From: Reclinomonas americana ATCC 50394
Lineage: Eukaryota > Jakobida > Jakobea > Jakobida
Assembly: GCA_048213135.1 (NCBI GenBank)
Contig: PS015223.1
Coordinates: 133,273-187,188, forward strand
DNA: 53,916 nucleotides
Reading direction: 5' to 3'
Shown here piece by piece: positions 47,085 to 53,916 of the stretch. The translations under genes were made by a program, and so were the position numbers. Below the pieces are notes generated by a model. That model was not told where the DNA came from. It made no database searches and saw only the letters and a program-made list of their open reading frames with translations. Each line of letters begins with the position of its first letter. Position 1 is the stretch's first letter.

Positions 47085-49928
47085 ATGCGCCGCCGATTCC
47101 TGGTGTTTATTGCGCTGACGGCTGCACTCTTGTTGTGCGCACACTCCGTCTCCGCGCAGACCATTGGTACGTTCTCTCTCTCTCTTTTTCTTGCCCACAC
47201 CTCCCTTCCCATCCCCCTCTCGCATGCACACACACCGTCATTACGTCATGTGTGCATGCGTGTTCCATTTTGCTGCATTGATTGCCCATTCTTGTCGTCC
47301 GGCGTGAAGAGAAGCTCACGCTCCGGAGGCGGACAGATATTCTGCGCCTCTTCACTGATGCCCCTCTGCTGTGCCCCGTGCAGGTTCTGGCGTCACGCTG
47401 ACCACCGCCATCAACCGCATCAATAGCTTCTCCACGGCCATTGCCAACACCATTACCAATCGCTTCGCCTTTAGCGGCGGCGATACCGCAGGCGACACCT
47501 TGATCGTCGACGGTGGCAGTGACATGTACGACAGGTGACGTCCGCCTCTTGCCCCTCCCACATATCCGCATCGTCGTCGTCGCCGTCGTCGTCGTCACTC
47601 GCTGACTCTCTTGCATTCACAGTGGTAACACTCTCAATGCCGGCTCGCTGGTGTGCCCCTACACTGGCGGCTCCGTTTCAAGCGCGATCACCGGTGTGCA
47701 GTACGCCACGCTCAAGTACTCCGCCGGCCTCTTTGTGTGGGCAGCGCGGGCCGTCAGCGTCAGCAGCTTCTCCACCACGGGTGGCAATGGAGCCGACGGT
47801 GACGGCGTGCAGCGCACGAACCGCTTCACTCTATCGGTCAACACCGACAGCGGTAACTCCTCCTCGTGGACCGTGTTTGTTGCGCTCTCCTTCTTTGTCG
47901 TGTGCCGTGCGTGCTTGTGGGCTCTACTCACTCATCTGTGCGCAGACCAAGAACATTTGCAACAGTGGCGATCCGAGCATCAATCATGTTGCGCGTGTCT
48001 GTCATGCCGCTCCTCTCGTTCACCGTGTCTCACCAGTTTTTTTCTTGTTGTGTCTCGCAGATCTGGATGGTTCCGCAATCGCAGGCGACATCCATCAACC
48101 AGGTCATTGGAAGCACAACAGATTCGGACTTGGACGCGCTGCAGAGTGCATCTGGTACGTTCTTGGATCTGCTTGTATCCACGTTTCGGACTCGCACTCA
48201 CTCGCTCGCTCGCTCGAAAACAGCGGTGACCGAGTTGTACTACGTCCTCTTTGCTGGCACCGGTTCCTTGTGTTACTCGTCGGCCGACTTTACGTATACG
48301 GCACAAAGTTTCCTCTCTGCCGTCGTCGGCAACACGCAACCTGCACCGTCGCCTTCGACCGACACCACCGCACTCAACACGCTGCTCTCCAACCTCAACT
48401 CTTCGGCGTCATCACTCCGCAGCGTGATCCCGTNNNNNNNNNNNNNNNNNNNNTGGCGGAGATCGCAAAGTCACTTTGAGTCGCTCTCCCAGCGCTGTCG
48501 GCACCAAGGTTGCCCGTAATGTACACCGAGCTGACGCCACTCAGCTGCACCAACAGGTGAGTCGGGTGATTTCTCTCTTTGCCTCGACAGTGGACGCAAC
48601 TTGCGCGGCCCAGACAAAGAAACCTTGCTGCTTCAGAGTAAAGTACGCTCCACTCGCACCAAAGCCATAGGAGCGGCCCGAAAGGATTGTATTGTCCGAG
48701 TAAGAAATTGTTTGAGCCAAGTTTGTGTTCAGAAAGTTGCCACTGTGTGTGTCGCCGTGAAGGTGAGTTACCACAATTGAGTCTGGTACCACCACGCTCA
48801 CTCACCCATCGTACACGTCGCTGCCACCGTCGACAATGTTGTTGCCCGATGTGCCGTCGCTGAAATCGAAACGAGNNNNNNNNNNNNNNNNNNNNCGGAC
48901 TCGTCAGGCAATTTGGCCGCCTGGTCCGTGTACGTTGCGTAACAACCCCTTCTCTGTGTCCTTTTATACGTGCGCTCACCGTCGACATCACCGCAGAGCA
49001 AGAGCGTGTGCGGCTCAGGCGATCCCAGTTTGTACCACGTGCGCCTCTTGTCGTCCTTCGTCTCCGTGGTGCTCCACCATCTCGTGTATTTACAGTACGC
49101 TTCTTCTTTGTCATGCGCAGTTGTGGATCCTTCCGCAGTCGCAGTCGTCTCAAGTGACACACACGATCTCCTCCGACACGAATGACGACACTGACACGCT
49201 CAGCAATATGGACAGTTGCGTTGCGCTGGATACTCGGAAGACGCAGATGACAGACTTCTAACCGATTACACAACGCTGCTGTTGTGCAGATGTGACTCGC
49301 ATGAACTATTTCATGTTTTCAACTTCGAGCACGGTGTGCCTGTCGACGTCGCAGCTGCAGACAATTGCCACTGCGTACGCCGCAGTGGCCGGCAGCAGCA
49401 GCGTACCCTCTAACAATGGTGGTGGTTCCTCGACAACGACGACGACGACCACCACCGGCGGCAAGGCGAATATCGGTCTGATTGTTGGTGCGGCAGTCGG
49501 AGGAGCTGGCGGTCTGGTTGTCCTCATCATGTTGCGTTGGGTGGTGGAGAACGGTCATATACGTGGCCCGACAGCCGGCGCCATCTCACACTTTGTACCC
49601 GCCACGCAGTATCATTGTCTGCTGCATGCGAAACGGCTGCCCCGACTGCTCGTGGATGTGCGCCTGCTGCCGCAGTTGTTCGTGCAATTGTTGCACTCGC
49701 ATGGGATTCGCATGCCGCCGCTGCTGTCGACGCGCATGCCGCAACCCGTGCCCGAAGCCTCCGCCGGCGGTTGTGATTCCGCCAATCTTCCCCGACATGA
49801 GCGGCTGTTCTGAAATCTACAGTCCGCCGCGTGACATCGAAATGGGTGTTCTCGGTCGCCAGCCACCGCCGGGCTCGCCTCAACAGGGCAGTCCGCAGCG
49901 ATTCCTGCAAGGTCTCTTTCTCTCTCTC

Positions 49929-49960
<32 letters not shown>

Positions 49961-51361
49961 GAGTCATGGCTTGTCGATCAGAGTATCTCACGTTACCATG
50001 TTCTCTGTCTGCTCGCACAGTCGCCGCGGGCAGTTCACCAGTGCGAGTGCACGTACCGCCGCAGTTGCCAGTGATGCTCGTGGAGAGTTCAGACAGGACC
50101 GTTCATTGCATTGTGTGCACGGCTGTTGGGCCTGGTGAGGGCGGCGTTCCCATGTATCGCCTGCCGTGTACGCACGGTGTGCACGGTGGTACGTGCCTTC
50201 GCGATCACCTGCTGGCACACTGTAATGTGGGCAGTGGACTGGCACCGTGCACGGCCAGCGGTTGCACCGCCAGTTGCGTGCTTCTGTTGTCAGCATGCTG
50301 CTGATGACTGACTCGGCGCACTCACTGCTCACTGCCACCACTGCAGAAATTCCGATGAACGTCGCCGAGCATGCATCGAGTCAGAAGAACTGTCCGTTCC
50401 CCAAAGAGTTTGTGCGCTACCGAGAGCACGTCATCCGCACCGAGCAGGAACAGTGCATGCGCGATCTCAACGCGCACTTGTGCCCGAATCCGTCGGTATG
50501 TACACCTAAGCTACCCTACTCTCTTCCTTGTTGTTCTTTGCCAAACACTCATGATGCATCTTGTTCTCCCCACCTGCGCAGTGTGGTGGATGGCTGCAGG
50601 TCGAGCGGGACCGCGCTCCACGCCGAATCATCTGTGGAGGTTGCAACTGCAGGTGTGTGCTTGCATGTGTTGCGGCGTTGTGTTTTGTGGCTGCGCGTAA
50701 CTGTGGTGGTGCCGCAGTGTGTGCCCGCGATGCTGGCAACGGTGGCGAAGTGGCGCCGGATCGGCTCAGACCTGCGGCAGTGTTGAGTGCGGCCGGTTGT
50801 GGGAGGAGGAGGCCAATGAGATCTTGGCCAGGTGCCCGGTGAAGACGATTGGCTCGCACAACGACATTCCCAGCATGCGTGCTTGTCCCGCATGCCAGCA
50901 CCTCATGGGTGAGAGGGGAGACGCACATGTACAGGCAGTGTGAGGGGTCGCTTCTTTTGATGACTGATTGCATGTGCTGTAGAACACCGCGAGGCTTGCA
51001 ATCACGTCAAGTGCCCGAATACTGCGGTTCGTGTGCCGACACACCGTGGCTGCTCCCACTTTGCTCGCGCCTCACTCTATGCTTGTTTGTTCAGTGCCAA
51101 CACGAGTACTGCTTCCGGTGCCTTCGTCCGACAAAAGTCATGTTTCGTTAATGACCGGCTCCTCTTCCTCTGACTTGTCGTGCATGCACTCACATTTTCT
51201 CCTACAACCACACAGGTGCACGTCGTGCCCGGGAGTTGCTCCGCGACAAGTGCTGCACTCGTGAGCTTGGTTTTTGTTATTTCCAGCGGTGCACCCGCTC
51301 ATCTCTCTGTCTCTTACCTCTCTGTCCTCCGTCTCCACTCGCTCTCTTCACGCCTTGCTAG
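47085..51361 (+). CDS. Receptor-like transmembrane RBR (RING-IBR-RING) E3 ubiquitin ligase
   Basis: Signal peptide exon 47085-47166 (RRRFLVFIALTAALLLCAHS, cleavage near SVSAQ). Ectodomain 1 (47386 to gap 48434) has VDGGSDMYDSGN, GLFVWAA and CNSGDPSINH. Ectodomain 2, a paralogue, is split by an inverted contig (48454-48875), then runs 48896-49214 with PQSQSSQVTHTI. Exon 49290-49530 holds a Thr-rich stalk and a TM helix (NIGLIVGAAVGGAGGLVVLI) that continues through a GTTGCG intron into IIIVCCMRNGC; 49610-49911 encodes a Cys-rich juxtamembrane tail. Exons 50021-50272, 50347-50495, 50582-50652, 50718-50908, 50983-51026, 51095-51146 and 51216-51361, all phase-checked, encode the RBR: RING1 (HCIVC..LPCTHGVHGGTC), IBR (CGGCNCSVCPRCW), RING2 (ACPACQHLMEHREACNHVKC, with the candidate catalytic Cys in EACNH, then CQHEYCFRC). 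RBR enzymes pass ubiquitin through that Cys. RING1 has His where Cys is usual (CTHGVH). Confidence 0.83.
48434..48453. other. Assembly gap (20 N), left border of inverted contig
   Basis: Unknown-size join. To its left, ectodomain 1 reads on the plus strand; to its right, paralogous sequence reads on the minus strand. Confidence 0.99.
48454..48875 (-). other. Misoriented contig carrying the N-terminal half of ectodomain 2
   Basis: Read on the minus strand, this segment encodes RFDFSDGTSGNNIVDGGSD, VYDG, SGNFLNTNLAQ, GAYFTLKQQGFFVWAAQV and TGNLGADSAGRATQSDFAIS, in the same order as ectodomain 1 (RFAFSGGDTAGD, VDGGSDMYD, SGNTLNAG, ATLKYSAGLFVWAA, GNGADGDG, RFTLS). Read on the plus strand it has no similar coding. 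It includes an intron with a gtgagt donor and an ACACAG acceptor in the minus sense. Flipped, it fits directly before 48896 (SSGNLAAWSVY, matching DSGNSSSWTVF of copy 1). Confidence 0.8.
48876..48895. other. Assembly gap (20 N), right border of inverted contig
   Basis: Second 20-N join; plus-strand coding of the RBR receptor resumes at 48896. Confidence 0.99.
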
Positions 51362-51667
51362 ATCTTCTGAAGTCACATTAATAAGACTCGCCGGTTTTCA
51401 TCATGATATCAAGTATGCGATGACATTTTTTTTTGCAGTTTCTGTTGGCAAGTGTCACCCACACGGCCAGTAGACCGCCACTGCATGCACTCGCGCGCCA
51501 TCTCGTCCCTTAAAAGCAGAATGCATGTGTACGAACCAAGCATACTTCGCGCACAGTATTTGCTTTCCGTCAGGCGTGGTCCTCCACACAACCCGCCACT
51601 TGTGTGTTGCACACGCAGCCACCACCGCTTCTCTCCTTTCTCCCCTCTCCCTTCTACATCAGTGCGC
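51362..51667. other. Spacer between RBR receptor and disordered-protein gene
   Basis: 306 bp, CT-rich towards its end (ctctcctttctcccctctcc). No gene seen. Probably the leader and promoter of the 51668 gene. Confidence 0.5.
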
Positions 51668-52733
51668 ATGGATCGAGCAACAGACGCGGTCGACAGAGGA
51701 GGCGGTGGCGAGGCCACAGACAAGGACGACGACGACCGACAGTCAGTGGACACAAGCGACGCAGATGCAGTGTACCACGACACCACTGCCGCCGGAGACA
51801 GCAGTGGCACAGCACCATCAACTCCTCCTCTTCTTCCCTCTCAATCAGCAGCGGATATGCGACAGCTGCACTCCCACATTCACCAATCGCATCTTTCATC
51901 ACTCGCCGACTCTCCGTGTGTGTCATCGGCGGCCTCGTCGGCGGGTTCGTCGTCGGGAGTGGATGGTGGGCGGTCTCCAGTGCACGGCGCAAGCATGGCG
52001 ACGCATCCTCATCACTATCATCATCATCAACACCACCATCACCACCCCCCTCGTCATCACGTGCTGCAGCTGCACCCGACGTCACCTCCGTCTGCGCAGC
52101 GCGGTTCTGTGGGCGACATGTCGGCAGGTGCGTCGTGGGTGGCCTCGGGCGAGGCCGCGGGTGAGCCGGCAGTGTCGACCGCGGAGGACTTGGCGCGTCT
52201 GACTCTGCGGAGAGTTGTCATCACTCCCGGCAGCGTCACCATGTCGCCGGGCCAGCGAGGCGGGTTGCCGCGACCGGGTGCGTTGCAGGAGGCACGCAGG
52301 AGAGCCACCNNNNNNNNNNNNNNNNNNNNNNNNNNNNNNNNNNNNNACGCTGGCCAATAGCCCCGAAATGGTCATGTCGGTGAGTTAGTTTGTGTTGTCT
52401 CTCGCAAAAAGTGATGGGGTTTCTCCGATGTGACGATTGATCGCCGCGCAGGGCATGAGCCGATCTCGCTCCATGCCACACATTGACGATGTGCCGAGCT
52501 CGGAGCGCGTCAGCAGCACGGCGTCGGCCAGTGGAGGCAGTGGCATGTCGCCAGGTGCCGCGGCTGCGGGTTTGTCCCCCGACGCGTTGCGCAGTTTGCC
52601 ACGAGTGTCGTCGAGAGAGAGCGTCACTCGCTGGCTGGACGAGCAGGAGCGGTCAAGTGTAACGATGTTTCGCCAGCTCAGTGGCTCCTCACCGCCGCCC
52701 GAAGCCATGGACGCGCCTGCACCACCCATGTAG
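51668..52733 (+). CDS. Low-complexity, probably disordered protein, hypothetical
   Basis: ATG 51668 (MDRATDAVDRGGGG). Exon 1 runs to 52379 but is cut by a 37-N gap (52310-52346); exon 2 is 52452-52733. Composition is dominated by Ser, Ala, Gly, Asp and Pro, with a His-rich segment (HPHHYHHHQHHHHHPPRHH) about halfway through exon 1. Short conserved-looking islands are LARLTLRRVVITPGSVTMSP and MSRSRSMPHIDDVPSSERVS; the RSRSMPHID and VSSRESV contexts look like kinase or 14-3-3 sites. The end is PPEAMDAPAPPM. No globular domain recognised. It is convergent with NLE1; the stops are 98 bp apart. Confidence 0.6.
52310..52346. other. Assembly gap (37 N) inside an exon
   Basis: The reading frame is open on both sides (QEARRRAT and TLANSPEMVM); whether the frame is kept depends on the true gap length. 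Confidence 0.99.
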
Positions 52734-52830
52734 TCTGTTTGTTGTACACCTGCTTATTTTGTGTTTTCTGTGGGAGAAAAAGAATGAATGTTGCTTGTTT
52801 TGCTTGAACAGACGAGCCATTGGCATGCGT

Positions 52831-53916
52831 TCAATGTCTCCAGATCTTCAACACACGATCCTTGCCGCCGGTGGCCACTCGCTGCCCGTCGGGACTCCAG
52901 TCGGCGGCAAACACCTCATCCTCGTGTCCGGGGAGATCCTCACGCAGCTTGCCCGTGCGCAAGTCCCACACCTTGGCCGTTGAGTCCTTGCTGGCCGACA
53001 ACACCAGACGCGAATCGGCACTCCACGCCACCTGATACACGCAGCCGACGTGGCCACGAAGGGTGCGGATAAAACGGCCCGTAAGACCGTCCCATATGCG
53101 CACGCTCTTGTCGAACGAGGCGCTGGCCACCAGACGTCCGTCTGGCGAGAACGACACGTGATTCACCAACTGCTGGTGGCCCGTCATGCGTGCAATCGGC
53201 TTGTCGGAGGCCAGCGGTCTCCACAGATACAGCGTAAAGTCGTCGGAGCCAGTGACAAGTCGCTCCTCTCCACCCGACTGCGCCAGCATGGTGCGGTATC
53301 GCAAATCGGCCGCCTGCTGTGCCTCCTCGGGTGTGCTGAACACGTGATCAATATGATCGTAGCCGCCCGTCCGCAGCACCGCGTCTGTCGACAGCGCCAT
53401 GGTGTTGACCCAGTGACCGTGGCCCTCCAACGTGCACGCCACAGCACCCTGCGTCGTGAACATTTGAGGGCAAAGTCACACCAACACACCTGCAAGAGGG
53501 GGGTGGGGGAAGACGCAACTGTGTCTGCCTCCCACACACGAATGGTGCGGTCTTGTGAGGCTGTGTAGAGAAGACCATTGCCGCCCCACTTGATGCAGGT
53601 GACGCCGAGGGCGTGCCCACTGAGTGCCAGATTGATGTTGCCCGTCATGGCGTCCCAGATCTTGACGGCGCCGTCCTTGCTTCCCGAGGCCAGTCGCCGC
53701 ACCACGCCGCCCTCCGCCAGATGATGCGGTTCCCACGCCAGCGATGTCACGTACTTTTTGTGTGCCCGGATCGGTGCCGGCAGCGCCGCAGTGCCGTTGG
53801 CCATCCACACACGAACGTGGCCGTCGGCAGCCCCCGACGCGAGGTGCTTGTTGTCGGGTGCCCACGCCAGGCATTGCACCTGCGCGAGGGGGACATGTAT
53901 GAGTTCCTCTCTCGCT
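52831..53916 (-). CDS. NLE1: Notchless homologue (NLE1/Rsa4), WD40 ribosome-biogenesis factor, 5' end outside window
   Basis: Exons 53879-53520 and 53448-52831 are in phase (326 residues seen); more lies beyond 53916. WD repeats read in family order: CLAWAPDNKHLASGAADGHV, LASGSKDGAVKIWDAMTG, TCIKWGGNGLLYTASQDRTI, then the NLE-specific GHGHWVNTMALSTDAVLRTG, an insert, RLVTGSDDFTLYLW, RMTGHQQLVNHVSFSPDGRL, VASASFDKSVRIWDGLTG, VYQVAWSADSRL, LPGHEDEVFAADWSPDGQRV and the end KIWRH. HWVNTMALSTD and SGSDDFTL are diagnostic of Notchless/Rsa4, which is removed from pre-60S particles by the Rea1/Midasin AAA ATPase. The N-terminal NLE (UBL) domain is not in the window. The intron (53519-53449) begins GTTGCG. 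Confidence 0.93.

Noticed and set aside
52000-52060. His-rich segment as a metal-binding enzyme site
   Set aside because: It is a low-complexity CAT/CAC run in a disordered protein with no flanking fold.
1-53916. Transposons, tRNA or rRNA genes
   Set aside because: I saw no terminal repeats, transposase or reverse-transcriptase motifs, and no cloverleaf or rRNA core sequence. A dedicated tRNA scan could still find one in the unassigned spacers.

Overview
This window is nuclear DNA from a unicellular eukaryote, most likely a flagellated protist. Genes are intron-dense, introns are short (about 48-90 nt, GT/GC...AG, rich in CT, CA and GA tracts), spacers between genes are often under 100 bp, and there are no bacterial operon features. 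Delta-tubulin (28400-30131), which is tied to triplet centrioles, and a possible enkurin fragment (57-147) point to a ciliate or flagellate cell plan. I cannot name the species. The scaffold has ten N gaps; those of exactly 20 N look like joins of unknown size.

Layout. 1-147: end of a possible enkurin gene. 247-1162: four-TM protein with PPxY motifs. 1224-2554: unknown nuclear-looking protein. 2615-3603: GID4/VID24 ubiquitin-ligase receptor. 4275-4881: ATP-synthase subunit f-like protein. 5097-8817: signal-anchored helical-repeat protein. 9241-10556: Rho-type GTPase with a CVIM box. 10754-11578: MAPEG (microsomal GST) protein. 11902-12252: zinc-ribbon protein. 12300-14116: type I DnaJ. 14263-14620: small membrane protein. 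14655-16087: GnT-II (MGAT2)-like glycosyltransferase. 16390-26376: one very large, or two adjacent, TPR/helical-repeat and coiled-coil genes. 26469-28301: PRP38-type splicing factor with an RS tail. 28400-30131: delta-tubulin. 30216-30724: SERF/4F5. 31454-31823: end of an unknown gene. 31938-33363: two-TM Cys-rich protein. 33680-45576: giant beta-helix (Pmp-type repeat) receptor with a multi-TM tail. 47085-51361: secreted-domain/TM/RBR E3 ligase receptor. 51668-52733: disordered protein. 52831-53916: Notchless (NLE1), continuing past the window.

Three things stand out. (1) A large share of introns begin with the hexamer GTTGCG, usually GTTGCGT, instead of GTRAGT. Reading frame and family alignment support this at more than 20 sites in many unrelated genes, which suggests a distinct 5' splice-site class. 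(2) The gene at 47085-51361 joins a signal peptide, two related ectodomains, one TM helix, a Cys-rich juxtamembrane tail and a complete RING-IBR-RING E3 module: a receptor-like ubiquitin ligase. (3) The contig at 48454-48875, flanked by two 20-N gaps, is almost certainly inverted in the scaffold; flipping it supplies the missing half of the second ectodomain. The giant beta-helix gene is also notable because its repeat unit is a phase 0-1 / 1-0 pair of exons in tandem, followed by an intron-poor block of the same repeats.

All splice models were made by eye, using GT/AG sites, frame continuity and recalled family sequence. Exon lists given with coordinates were checked for phase. Genes described as approximate were not fully spliced.
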